From assembly GCF_028372415.1 (NCBI RefSeq), contig NC_092879.1, positions 98,089,067 through 98,153,066 of the forward strand: 64,000 bases of DNA. The letters run 5' to 3'. The notes under the pieces were generated by a model that was not told where the DNA came from, ran no database searches, and saw only the letters and a list, made by a program, of their open reading frames with translations. This document shows, piece by piece, positions 31,901-42,139 of the stretch. Source of the DNA: Notamacropus eugenii (Eukaryota; Chordata; Mammalia; Diprotodontia; Macropodidae). The first letter of the stretch is position 1; every line of letters begins with the position of its first letter. The translations under genes and the position numbers were made by a program.

Positions 31901-34900
31901 AGAGGAACAAACAGACCACTTTACAAGAGGTCCAAAAGGATTTTCAAAACCAAATAAGAGCAGTAGAGGAAAAACTAGGAAAAGAAATGACAGTGATGCA
32001 AGAAAGAAACAAGAGTTAACAACTTGGTAAAGGAGGCACAAAAATACTGAAGAAAATGATGCCTTAAAAAACAGAAAAGGCCAAATGATAAGAGGCACAA
32101 AAATCCAATGAAGGGAAAAACTCCTTAAAAAGCAGAATTGGCCAAATAGAAAAAGATGTACAAAATTTCAACGAATAAAAGTAGAACTGGCCAAATGGAA
32201 AAGGAGACTTGGACAAGTGGAAGGTAATGATGCCATCAGACATCAAAATACAATAACACAAAATCAAAAGAATGGAAAAAAATGGAAGAAATTATCAAGG
32301 AAAACTGCCCTGATATACTAGAAGCAGAGGGTAAAATAGAAATTGAAAGAATCTACCAGTTACCTCCTGAAAGAGATCCCAAAATGAAAACTCCCAAGAA
32401 TATGATAGCTAAATTCCAGACCCCTCTAGCTCAAAGAGAAAATATTGTACGCAGTCATAAAGAAACAATTCAAATATTGTGGGGCCACAGTTAGGATAAC
32501 ACATGATTTAGCAGGTTCTACATCAAAATATCAGGTCAAAATGGGTACATCATTTAGACATAAAGGGCAATACCATAAGGAAATTAGGGGAGCATGGGAA
32601 ACTCTACCTGTCAGATCTATGGATAAGGGAAAAAAATACGACCAAATAAGAGACAGAGAGTACTTTGGGATGAAAAATGGATAGTTTTGATTACATGAAA
32701 TTAAAAAGGGTTTGCACAAACAAAATCAATACAGCCAAGATTAGAAGGAAAGCAGGAAACTGGAGGGAAAAGTTACAGCAAGTTTCTCTGATAAAGGCCT
32801 CATCTCTCGAATACATAGAGAAGGGAGTCAAATTTATAAAAATATGACTCATTCCCCAACTGATAAATGGTCCAAGGATATAAACAGGCAGTTTTCAAAA
32901 GAAGAAATCAAAACTATCTATAGTCTTACAAAAAAATGCTCTAAATCACTACCGATTAGAGAAAAGCAAATTCAAACAGCTCTGAGATACCACTTCACAC
33001 CCATGAGACTGGCTAATATGACAGAAAAGGAAAATGATAAATGCTGGAGGGACTGTGGAAAAATTGGGACACTAATGCACTATTGGTAGAGTTGCAAACT
33101 GATCCAACCATTGTGGAGAACAATTTGGAATTATGCCCAAAGGCTATAAAACTGTGTATACCCATTCACCCAGTTGTATCCCAAAGAGATCAAAGAAAAA
33201 GGAAAAGGACCTGTATGTACAAAAATATTTATAGCAGCTCTTTTTCTGGTGGCAAAGAATTGGAAACTGAGGGAATACTCATCCATTGGGGAATGGCTAA
33301 ATAAGTTGTGGTACACGATTGTGATAGAATACTATTGTGCTATAAGAAGTGCCAAGCATGATGCTCTCAGAAAAACCTGGCAAGTGAAATGAGTAGAGCC
33401 AGAACACTGCACATAGTAATGGCAATACCGTATGATGATCAACTATGAATAACTTAGTTCTTCTCAATGATCCAAGACAATTCCAAAAGACTCATGATGA
33501 AAAATGCTCTCCACATCTACAGTGAGAACTGATAGAGTCTGAGTGAAGACTGAAGACTGAAATATAAGCACTTTCTTCATTTTTCTTACTTTTTTTCAAT
33601 ATGGTTAATATTTTATGGAAATGTTTTTGCATGATCTTACACGTGTAACTGATGTCACATTTCTTGCCTTCTTAATGGGTGGTGGAGGGTGGGAGGGAGA
33701 GAATTTAGAACTCAAAATTTTTAAAAATGAAGCTAAAAATAAATAAATAATACATTTTTGGGGGAGGGAGAAATTACTATAAAGGAAAAACAAAAAACAT
33801 CAATAAAATTTTGTAAAATTATATCTGAATGTAAAGAAAATAATATTTTAAAAATCCCAGCCCAGAATTGTACAGGAGAAATGGTATAAGCAGAGAGATG
33901 TATGCCAAGGAAAGAGCAGTACCCACTGACAAGATGGCATGCTCCCCTGGGTTTCTGACATATTATGTAGTGGAAAGTCTCTAGCACATTGGGTGGACCT
34001 CCTGTGTAGAAATGGGAGGAGATCATGGATAAAAGTAGTCCAGGATGGGCTGCAATCTGCACAGGTGAAGGGAAAGCCCACACTGCTGAGATGCATCAAA
34101 GAAATGAAACTTGGAAGATGGCTTTTTATTCATCAGGACCAGTTATCAAATGCTTCAATTCCCTTCCTCCCACAATGGCCCATTTAATCCAAGAGGTAGC
34201 AGGTATTTAGTACTGACCCTGATGCCACTAAGGGAAGCATAAGGAAAAGAGGCCTCAGCTGCAGGTCAGGAAAGTGCCAGTGTTTACCGTATCTGGTGCT
34301 GAGTGAGGACTGCCCGGCCTTCATTGTCCAGAGCCCGTAACTCATCTTCAGTGAACTCGTCTGTGTTCCCGTAGGATCCCACGGCACCCTGGTGAGTGGT
34401 CAGTAGGCTGGTCAGGCCTTCTTCTGCTGCCCTTGGAGTGGCACTATTTTTACAGAAGGTGGCCACACCTGGAGGGGTGGGGGAACAACAGGCAGACACA
34501 GAAAGGATGACAAAAGAGATTAAGGGACCCCAGGATCTCCAAGCTTGGAAGTCATTAGCTCCGAGTTCATCATTTGGGGTCTTTGGAGGGGGCAGAGCTC
34601 AGGAAGGGGGCAGGAGAGGCAGGCAATCAATCAACATTAAGTACTAGGCATCCTGTACTGTGCTGAGTGCTGAGGAGAGAGGCAAAACCAGCCCTAGCCC
34701 TCAAGAACCTTATTCCAGTGCGAGAAACATACAAGATACATACAGAGTAGAGAGAAGGTATCTTGAGAGAGGAAAACTCTAGAGTCAGCTAGGTGTCAGA
34801 GTGGATAAATAGTGTTAGGACTGGAGTCAGGAAGATCTGAGTTCAAATCCTGCCTCCGGATATTTACTAGCTCTGTGACCCTGGGCAACTCACTTCACCT

Positions 34901-37475
34901 CTGTTTGCCTCAGTTTACTCATCTATAAAATGGGGAAAATAATAGTATCTCCCCCTCAGGGTACTTGTGAGAACCAAAGTAAACAATATTCGTAAAGTCC
35001 TTGGTCCAGTGCCTGCATGCAGTAGGTGCTTAATAAATGTTTGTCCCTTTCCCTAGCCCTTCGGGACATCAGGAAAGGTTTCCTGCAGAAAGCAGTATTT
35101 GAACTGAGTCTTGAGGGAAGCCAGGGATTTAAAGAGGAAGAGGCAGGAGGCCAAACACGTGTTCCAAGCCCTCTGGGCCTTCTGTGCCCACAAGGCCTCA
35201 CCTGTGGCAGTGGGGGAGGGAGGGAGGAGAGGCTTCTTCTGGAGGCACATCCAGTCAGAATTTCTCCGATTTCATTGTTTTGTGTTCTTTCCATTTACAT
35301 TGTGGTAGGTCAACTCCTTAATTTTGTGGAATGGGAAATCCTAGGCTAGAGAAGGAAAAGGACTTGGCCAAGGCCTCACAACAGTAAACCTAGATTCGCT
35401 ATGAGGATTCCAATCTCTGTCCTCGGCCTTCAGCCTGCCCTCTTTGGCATTCCACACACTTCCATTCCACACACCGCTGGGCCTTTTTTTTTTCTGTACA
35501 GAAAGAACCACCAGCTGTTCTCATCCATTACTGGACTTTGTCTTATTCTCTTGTGCTTTAAGGCACATGGAGCTCCTTCCTCACACCTGTGGGCCAGGTA
35601 GGATTCACTATCCCCATTTTATAGAGGGGTAAGGTGAAGCTCAGAGGAAGGACAGCTCTTGACCAGGATTATATAGTTCATACCAGAGATTCTCAAAGTG
35701 TTATCTGAGGACCTGAGACAGTCCCTGAAGTCAAAACTTTTCATAATAATAAGATGTTTTCATTTCTAATACAGCAACTATTGATAGCTCCAAAAACAAA
35801 CTTTGACGGAGGGTTGCACTTGAGGACCTAGAGGGCCACATGTGGCCTCAAGGCTGCAGGTTCCCCACCCCTGATAATCTAACCCCTTCATCTTGTAACA
35901 AGGGAAATTCAAATCCAGAGAAGGGAAGAAGCTTTTCTCAAATGATGTAACTACCAGGTAGCAGGGCTAGGAGGCAAACCCAGGTTAGCAAGGTGGGAAA
36001 GTAGATATAGGACTGGACTTCAACTAAGGAAGACCTGAGTTCAAATCCAGACTTAGACATTTCCTAGCTGTTTGACCCTGAACAAGTCAGTGAACCATTC
36101 TGTGCCGTAGTTTCCCTAACTGTACTTCCCTGGGTTGTTGTGAAGATTAAATGAGAGGATATTTGTAAAGAGCTAGCAATTATTGTCTAAGCATGTCGAC
36201 TGAGATGTTTTGAGGAGGAAAGTGAATTATTATAAGCCATACTGTCCTACTGCTATTCTAACCAAGGACCTCCATAGGATTTGGAGGTGAAAGGGGCCTT
36301 AAAAATCATCTAGTTGTACCCTCTTCATTTCAGGGGAGGAAATAGGCCCAGGAAAGGGTCTTTGTGTCACAGACTTAAAGACAATCTAATTCAATCTTCT
36401 AATTCTACAGACAGGGAAAGTGAGCCCCAGAACGGGGAAGGGATTTGGGTCACAGAATATCAAAAGTGGAAAGGGACTTAAAAAAAAATTCAGTCCAAAG
36501 TTCCTCATTTTTCAGAGGGTAAAAACATCCCTGAAAAGGGTCATGTCATTCAGATCAGAAAAAATTCAACGTAGATTTTTGATTATTACCCCAACTGACA
36601 TTTTGTTTCCCTCCAATGATTAAACTTTTAAAGCCATTTATGGTAGAAAACCTAGGTTCCCCAAAGTCCAAGTATATACATCCAGGCCTGCCCAGTCCCC
36701 CAGATCTCCCCCCACCCTCCCACACACCTGAGTAGCCACTTCGAACTCGGCTGAAGCTGAAGTAGGAGCTGTAGCCCTCCACAATGGCCAAGGGCTCTTC
36801 CAGGAGGTCCCCTGGGGGACAGAGAAGGAAAGTCCAGGTTGGAGGAGATCGGCTCCTGTGGGCAGGGCTCCCTGCAGGGGGGCCAGAGGACCTAAGCCCC
36901 TAAAGCCAACCCAGAGGCAGCCCTGAAAACATCTGAAGGAGTTGGGGGCACCTTGTGGAATAGGGTCAGCACCGGGGGGCTGGGGAAGAGAAGGAAGGAG
37001 TTCTCTGGGGGGAGAGAGAGTCCTGGGAGGGCCAGCCTAGAGGGGGTGTCAGTGCGCTTCTAGAAGAGGGGGGAGTAGGGGGATCCTCTATGGGGAGGGA
37101 GGAAGTGGCGGGGGGGGGGGGGGGGGGGCGCAGTGTGTGTGGAGGAGGGTGTCCTCTAGAGGGCAAGCTGGTCCTGGGGGGAAGGCGATTTTGGAGCAGA
37201 AGGTGCCCTTTGGGGGCAGGGAAGGGATGGAAGGGAGGGGTCCTGTCCTGGGGGGCGGGCCTCCTGGGGCGGAGCTGGGCTTTCCACGGGAGGGGGTGGG
37301 AGCGGGGGTCAGGGTTGGGAGGGGGGCTCGGGGCGGAGGGGGGCACGCCTCGATGCTCACGAGTGACTCGGGTCTCCTGCAGGCAGATCACATCGGCCCC
37401 CAGGGAGTCGAGCAGGCGCTTCAGGGCCTCAGGCGATCGCCGGATCCCATTAATGTTCCAGCTCACCAGCCGCAT
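28122..37475 (-). CDS. APEX2: APEX2 (APE2), class II AP endonuclease/3'-phosphodiesterase, six coding exons, 480 aa
   Basis: Cleaves DNA at abasic sites and, more strongly, trims 3' blocked ends; it works with PCNA in base-excision repair and ATR-Chk1 signalling. Exons in transcript order: 37475-37361, 36811-36728, 34468-34288, 31679-31533, 30506-30437, 28967-28122. All splice sites are AG/GT, phases agree, and the total is 1443 nt. Catalytic motifs of the exonuclease III-like fold: SWNING (1-10), LQET with Glu34, NVYCPHADP (Tyr142), LGDVNT (Asp183, Asn185), and GSDHCPVG (284-286). The C-terminal part has a PIP box QLSLLNFF (364-371) for PCNA and a zf-GRF with Cys426, Cys433, Cys452, Cys466. 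Human APEX2 has 518 residues; the shortfall lies in an N-terminal loop and the disordered linker. Convergent with ALAS2 as in human. Looks intact. Confidence 0.96.
29080..29250 (-). repeat. MIR, reverse, in APEX2 intron 5
   Basis: 'atcagagctggaaggggttt' and 'acaaaaggaaaaatgaggca' are the reversed MIR motif. Confidence 0.6.
30437..30506 (-). CDS. APEX2: APEX2 exon 5 (residues 176-199)
   Basis: Only 70 nt. Encodes SHVIILGDVNTSHRPLDHCD, including catalytic Asp183 and Asn185. Acceptor TTCCCCAG and donor GTGAGG. Ends on a codon boundary. Confidence 0.93.
31533..31679 (-). CDS. APEX2: APEX2 exon 4 (residues 127-176)
   Basis: Encodes EKTLTIMNVYCPHADPEKPE and RFYRLLQLRAEALLQAG. The acceptor is ACGCAG; an AG nine bases farther in would break the frame, so the upstream one is chosen. 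Donor GTAGGA, a weak form. Confidence 0.92.
31890..33765 (+). mobile_element. L1 remnant in APEX2 intron 3, antisense to the gene
   Basis: The first part codes for L1 ORF1 (IEIERIYQLPPERDP, KFQTPLAQRENI) to about 32520 and then passes straight into the C-terminal part of ORF2 (NRQFSKEEIKTIYSLTKKC, IREKQIQTALRYHFTPMRL, MFIAALF-type end) and the 3' UTR with A-rich end at about 33740. Most of ORF2 is therefore missing through an internal deletion. All frames are broken. Confidence 0.85.
34288..34468 (-). CDS. APEX2: APEX2 exon 3 (residues 67-127)
   Basis: Encodes VATFCKNSATPRAAEEGLTS, YGNTDEFTEDELRALDNEGR and LTQHQIR, all close to human. Acceptor CCTCCAG and donor GTAAAC. Confidence 0.94.
34620..34760 (-). 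repeat. L2-type terminal repeat, reverse
   Basis: 'catcctgtactgtgctgagt' and 'agccctcaagaaccttattc' match the reversed L2/MIR end. Confidence 0.5.
34788..35045 (+). mobile_element. CORE-SINE without RTE tail (WSINE/MIR-like)
   Basis: 'agtcagctaggtgtcagagt' head, 'gagttcaaatcctgcctccg', CORE 'ctctgtgaccctgggcaact' and an L2-like end 'cagtaggtgcttaataaatg'. In APEX2 intron 2. Confidence 0.75.
35676..35880. mobile_element. hAT-type DNA transposon relics
   Basis: 35680-35775 resembles Charlie/MER-type ends ('agattctcaaagtgttatct', 'cataataataagatg'). 35800-35875 ends 'ggctgcaggttccccacccc' with 'ggccacatgtggcctcaagg', which matches the arms of the fold-back element at 41.0 kb. Confidence 0.5.
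35985..36215 (+). mobile_element. CORE-SINE without RTE tail
   Basis: 'gacctgagttcaaatccaga', 'gctgtttgaccctgaacaag', 'gtgaagattaaatgagagg'. Confidence 0.65.
36728..36811 (-). CDS. APEX2: APEX2 exon 2 (residues 39-67)
   Basis: Encodes DLLEEPLAIVEGYSSYFSFS and RSGYSG. Acceptor TGTCCCCCAG and donor GTGTGT. Confidence 0.93.
37112..37128 (+). repeat. Poly(G) run in APEX2 intron 1
   Basis: About 17 uninterrupted G near the end of a G-rich stretch. The exact length is likely to be uncertain in the assembly. Confidence 0.7.
37361..37475 (-). CDS. APEX2: APEX2 exon 1 coding part (residues 1-39)
   Basis: MRLVSWNINGIRRS, then GADVICLQETRVT. Human has about 13 more residues between IRR and the helix before the LQET motif, so this copy has the short loop seen in other exonuclease III-like enzymes. 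Donor is C|GTGAGC. The ATG is chosen because SWNING follows at once. Confidence 0.94.
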
Positions 37476-37479
37476 GTCG

Positions 37480-37860
37480 GCCGGCGCGCCTAGCGGGGCG
37501 GGCCGGGGCGGGCTCTGCCCTTCGGGGAGGGGAGCTCCGCTGGCTGCCGGGAGGGCGCAGGCGCAGGCGCAGGCGCAGGCGCGCTCTGAGGCGGACCTCC
37601 TTTGGCGGGAGGGCGAGGGGCGGAGCAGGGGCGGGGAGGAGCAGGGGCGGGGCGGGGCGGGCTCTACCCTTCGGGGAGGGGAGCTCCGCTGGCTGCCGGG
37701 AGGGCGCAGGCGCAGGCGCAGGCGCGCTCTGAGGCGGGCCTCCTTTGGCGGGAGGGCGAGGGGCGGAGCAGGGGAGGGGCGGGGCGGATAGGGGCGGGGT
37801 GGAGGCGGGGCGGAGGCGGGGCGGGGCGGAGGCGGGGCGGGGCGGGGCAGATCGGATCGG
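37480..37860 (-). promoter_or_regulatory. APEX2: APEX2 CpG-rich promoter with tandem duplication
   Basis: Extremely GC-rich, full of GGGGCGGGG/GGCGGGGC Sp1-type boxes and CpG. A unit containing 'ttcggggaggggagctccgc' occurs at 37521 and again at 37670, 149 bp apart, each followed by a GCGCAG run (four copies, then three). The right end (37785-37855) is a GGCGGGGCGGA-type minisatellite. No TATA box is seen. The transcription start is not fixed. Confidence 0.7.
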
Positions 37861-38534
37861 CTGCCCTCCTCGGTTTACCCTCTTTCTCCTAGAGCTCGGA
37901 TCCCTGGTCTGCAACCTCGGAGCCCAGTGACCCCAACATCTTCTTTTATCATTGGTGAAAACTGAGGCTCAGAACGCGGAAGGAACTTCCCTATAATATT
38001 AGTTGCCAGTGTTATGGCTCTCTCAAGTTTACCAAGCACTTTATGCGCATGCTCTCATTTGAGGTGTGCCTTGAGGGTCTGTTCCCCTCCCTGGGCCTCT
38101 GAGTGTCCTCCTCCGTTAATGAGGAGCTTGGCCCCCTGGCCTCAGAGTCCCCTTGCAGCTCTAGGTGCTGTAACTCCTCTGGAGCTGTCCTGACGTCTGC
38201 CCAGAGGCCTGCACCTTTCCCAGTCACCTGCTGCCTTCACCTCCCCACGTGGGCGTTTCCCAGCATCCTGCTGGGTGCCTTTATGTCCAGTGAATGAAGC
38301 CGAAAGGTTTGTTGAATGTTGCACCTGGAAGTATCTTAGAGATCACGCAGCTAGTCCAAGCCTGTATTTTACAGTGGGGAAAGTGAGGCCTGGGGAGAGG
38401 CAGGGACCTGCTCAAGGAACTGCATTTCTTGTCTCATACATTCGTTCCTCAGCTGTCTCATTGAATAACATCTGTCAGGATTCAGCTGCACATCTAAACT
38501 ACTTGGCTCCCATCTACTAGGTGAGCACATGCAG

Positions 38535-38755
38535 AGTGCTGGATTTGGGAGTCAGGAAGACTTGAGTTCAAATCCAACCTCAGACACCTAGTAGCTGTGT
38601 GATACTGTATAAGTCCAGGGTCTCATAGCTTCAGTTTCCTCACCTGTAAAATGGGGATAATATAGTACCTAACTCCTAGGGTTGCTGTAAGGATTAAATC
38701 GATGTAAAGCACTTTGCAAACTTCAAATTAGCTATTGTTATTACAAGTGCCTTCC
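38535..38755 (+). mobile_element. CORE-SINE without RTE tail
   Basis: 'cttgagttcaaatccaacct', 'tcctcacctgtaaaatgggg', 'gtaaagcactttgcaaac'. Confidence 0.75.
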
Positions 38756-39046
38756 TTCACCAAAGCACCTTGTGTTTACTCTGTACATAATCATATATGG
38801 TATCTCCCTCCTTAAGAAAGGCTGTGACATTTTAGTCAGCATTTCAAGTACCTAGCATACGGCTTGGCACATAGTGGGTATCTAAGAAATGCTTCCTGAT
38901 TGCCTGCAAATAAGTCTAGTTCTTGATTTCATCTGTACTTTTTACATGACAAATCATGCCACTCCGAAGCCCTGGAATATGCAAACAAATGAGCTGCCTC
39001 AATGACTTTTTCTGCATTGTGTTACATACTTTTTGTGTTTCGTAGG

Positions 39047-39302
39047 GGCAGCTGGGTGGCACTGCAAGGGACAAAGCCCTGGGCCTGGAGTCAGAAAGAT
39101 TCATCTTCTTTTTATTTAGATCTGGCCTTGGACTCTTACTAGCTGTGTGACCCTGAGCAAGTCACTTAGCCCTATTTGCCTCGGTTCCTCATCTGTAAAA
39201 TGGGGGCACACTGGAGAAGGAAATAGTAAAGCACTCCAATATCTTTGCCAAGAAAAACCCAAATGGGGTCACAAAGAGTTGGACATGACTCAACAGCAAA
39301 GT
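39047..39302 (+). mobile_element. CORE-SINE with RTE-like tail (MAR1/WSINE type)
   Basis: 'ggggcagctgggtggcactg' head, CORE 'gctgtgtgaccctgagcaag' and tail 'agaaggaaatagtaaagc' to 'gttggacatgactcaacagc'. Confidence 0.85.
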
Positions 39303-39459
39303 AATTCATTATGACGATGGTTTTCCTAATGTTGAACCCTAGGTATCTCACTTAGTCATAATCAATTTTTAAAAATATTTTTCTGTGTTCTCTTTCCTAT
39401 TTAAAACTTTTATATTCACCCTCCCTCAATACATTTAGTGTCTGGCACCCAGTCTTCCT

Positions 39460-39835
39460 CTTTCATCTAATGACTCTGGCCTCCTGGACATTCCATGAAG
39501 AGGCCCCTCCATCCCTCAGCTCCAGGCACTTTCTCTGGCTGTCTCCCACGTCTAGAAGGCACTTCCTCCTCATCTCCTACTGACTTTCCCCTGCTCCGGG
39601 AAGCCTTCTGTACCCCTTTCATTCCAGTGCCTTGCCTCTGAGATTTCTTATTTATCCTGCCTACACTTGGTTTATACAGAGTTGTTGGCATGTTGTCTCC
39701 CCCACTAGATAGGGAACTCCTTGAGGGCAAGGACTGTCTTTTGCCTTTCTTTGTATCCCCAGTGCTAAGTACAGTGCCTAGCATATGGTAGGTGTATAAT
39801 AAATACATATAGACTGACCGATGGAAAATTTGACA
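39460..39835 (+). repeat. L2 3' end
   Basis: 'gatagggaactccttgaggg', 'ttgtatccccagtgctaagt' and 'catatggtaggtgtataata' are the L2 terminus. Confidence 0.75.
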
Positions 39836-40044
39836 AGCACTTTGGGTAAAGATCTCATTTATTTAACCTGGGCCCCACCTGAATGTCTAAGACTGACGGC
39901 ACAAGGTAACATTTATCCTTGGGGATACCTATTAAATTGTTCCAGGTTGAAGGAAGGGTAGTACAAGATAAAAAACAAAAAGGTATTGTGTGTTTTTTAA
40001 AGAAAGAAGAGTTGCTAATTTGGATGCTAATAAGAAAGTATTAG

Positions 40045-40154
40045 GGGCAGCTACATGGTACAATGGATTGAGCTCCAGCTCTGGAGTTAGAAAGACTTGA
40101 GTTCAAATTTGGCTTCACACACTTCCTAGCTATGTGACCCTGGGCAAGTCACTT
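40045..40154 (+). mobile_element. CORE-SINE, 5' half (split by a solo LTR)
   Basis: 'ggggcagctacatggtacaa' head to CORE 'ctatgtgaccctgggcaagt'. Its second half resumes at 40864 in register. Confidence 0.85.
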
Positions 40155-40859
40155 TGATGAGGGCTGGAAGGTAGGGTATGAGACCCCCGAAAAGATCAGA
40201 GTACCAGGGGCAGGTTGCCTGGGATGAATTCGTGGACTCAAGCATTATTGAGGTTGAAGTAAAGATTTATTACACTGTTCAGAGGGCAAGAGTTCTTAGG
40301 GAATCTGCAACCTTAGAGGGGTACAGGTAATGTTTATATTGGATATTCAATAGTAAAATATGTGCCAAACATGCTAACTAGGTAACTCAGGGCGGGATTA
40401 TGGCGTGGTTAGTTCTTAAAGGAACATGCACTTCTAGTATCTACTTACTGCACAGCTACTTTACCCAGAGTTCATCAGCAAATAGCCCAAGGTGGGAGGT
40501 GGGGGAGAGCAGCTACATGGAGGTGTTGTTTTAGACCTGAAAAGTCACTAAGTCAACTAAAGGTCAGGACTGACTACAGAACACCAGGTTTCTCTCATCA
40601 ACATCTTGTTAGACAAGATACATGAAAGGGAGTATACATATGTCTAAGTCTAGGATACCTATGATTGGTCAGTAAGTGGTAAATGTTTTTATGACCCAGG
40701 ACACAGTTGGTTCAAACTAATAAGTTCTATACATGCATCTGGCTACCATAGCAGGAAGGGAAATAAAGGTTGTGTCCCTGGGCTGGGGACAAACTGCCTG
40801 GGATGGTTTTGAGGCTAGAGAGAAATGTGATTTTAAATTGGGACCCAAGCTCCCCATCA
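40155..40859 (-). mobile_element. Solo LTR of an endogenous retrovirus, inserted in a SINE
   Basis: 705 bp that begin TGATG and end CATCA (short inverted ends, TG...CA) and are flanked by the 4-bp duplication ACTT (40151-40154 and 40860-40863). Removing it restores an uninterrupted SINE. On the minus strand a TATA-like ATATAAAC (plus-strand near 40335) lies about 60 bp before an AATAAA (plus-strand near 40267), as in an LTR promoter and poly(A) site. No internal viral sequence remains. A 4-bp duplication suits a class I (gamma-like) element. It is younger than the SINE. Confidence 0.8.
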
Positions 40860-40863
40860 ACTT

Positions 40864-40990
40864 CACCCTGTTTGCCTCAGTTACTCATTTGTACAATGCA
40901 TGGGAGAAGGAAATGGCAAACTACTCTTGTATTTCTGCCAAGAAAACCCCAAATGGCATCATGGAGAGTCAGACCCCACTAAAAACAAGT
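40864..40990 (+). mobile_element. CORE-SINE, 3' half with RTE-like tail
   Basis: Continues 'caccctgtttgcctcag' and ends 'gagaaggaaatggcaaact' with 'atggagagtcagacccc'. Confidence 0.85.
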
Positions 40991-41031
40991 GAGTATCAAA
41001 GGAAAGCATTAAAAGACAGTATGAGCTAATG

Positions 41032-41192
41032 CAGGGCTTGGGAAAGCCACATGTATCCTTCTAGGTCCTCAGGTGCGGCCTTTTGATTGAGACCAAAATT
41101 TACAGAACAAATCTTTTAGGAAGGGGATTTGTTCTGTGGCTGCACCTGAGGAGCTAGAGGGACACATGGGGTGGCTGGGTCCCCACCCTTGG
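41032..41192. mobile_element. Fold-back (palindromic) hAT-like MITE
   Basis: Left arm 41032-41115 and right arm 41118-41192 are inverted copies: 'ctaggtcctcaggtgc' pairs with 'gcacctgaggagctag', and 'acagaacaaatc' pairs with 'gatttgttctgt'. The ends 'cagggcttgggaaa' and 'tccccacccttg' fit a CAGGGGTGGGGAAC-type hAT terminal repeat, also seen at 35.8 kb. Confidence 0.65.
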
Positions 41193-41566
41193 CGTACTGG
41201 ATGGCCCTGGAGTCCCCCAAAGCGCTTCCTAGGACTTCTTTTTCTCTGTGATGATTGCTTGCCCTGGTCTCTCTCCTCTAGTTCCGCAGCACAGATTGTC
41301 CTCTTAGTGTCTAAGGCCCCCCCAGACTCCCAAGTTACCCCTGTTGGCAACCTCACAGTCAAGCTCCATGGGGCCATTTCTCCATCCACATGTCTTAGAG
41401 GTGGCCCCTTCTCTCCACCCCCATGGCCCCACCCTAATTTAGGCCTTTAGCACTCTAGCCCAAACTATCCGAACTGGTCCTCTCTCCCCTATAACCCCCA
41501 TCTTCTCATAGCCCACCCATCAGGGCCTACACCTGTCCACACACACCTGTCCCTCTCCTGAAGCCT

Positions 41567-41589
41567 GGGGGTGGGGGTGGGGGTGGGGG
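41567..41589 (+). other. Perfect G-quadruplex motif (four G5 runs, T loops)
   Basis: Four runs of five G separated by single T residues. No gene could be linked to it. 41200-42140 is GC-rich, non-repetitive DNA in which I recognise no exon. Confidence 0.85.
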
Positions 41590-42139
41590 CTGCAGGTGGG
41601 CTCCAGCACATGCATGCCCTGTGGAGCCTGAGGACACCCCCCACCCCGACCCCAGCCAAAGGGCACAGTCACAGTCTTCGACCAACTACCATGGCCCTTT
41701 GCTCCTCACCCTGTTCCCAGGAAGCCCTGGCGCCAGTCCTTGTTGGGGACCCTCCTCCCCTAAGGCAACATGTTGGGGGAGCTCCTGCTCAGCTGTGCCT
41801 ACATTTGGGCAGGTTGGGGTGGGGGAGGGGAAGGGAGGCACCCCCCCCACCCACCCCACGTCCACTTATGCTGTGTTAGTCTTGTTTTGGGGGACGCCCC
41901 ATGGAATGTGACCATTTAGGGATGGCTCAGCCAGGCTTCCTTCCTGGAACGGCCCGCAGCTTTTGGCTTAGAAATGGAACCTGGGAGAGTAAATCCCAGC
42001 AGCCTAACCTTGGGAAAGAATTTCCCTGCGTTTTTCTCGGGAAAAGTATTTCTCCTCCTCTTGGTTAATGCGTGAGTTGGGAGGACACGTTCTTGGTCTT
42101 TCTGGCACACTGGTAAACTCCATAAGCTTGGTCAGAGCC

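Noticed and set aside
37090-37914. Gly/Arg- and Pro/Ala-rich frames on both strands at the APEX2 promoter
   Set aside because: Products of the GC-rich duplicated promoter and of APEX2 exon 1 antisense.
41136-41450. 104-aa frame beyond APEX2 as a PFKFB1 or other exon
   Set aside because: Overlaps the fold-back element and shows no PFKFB1 motif or splice context.
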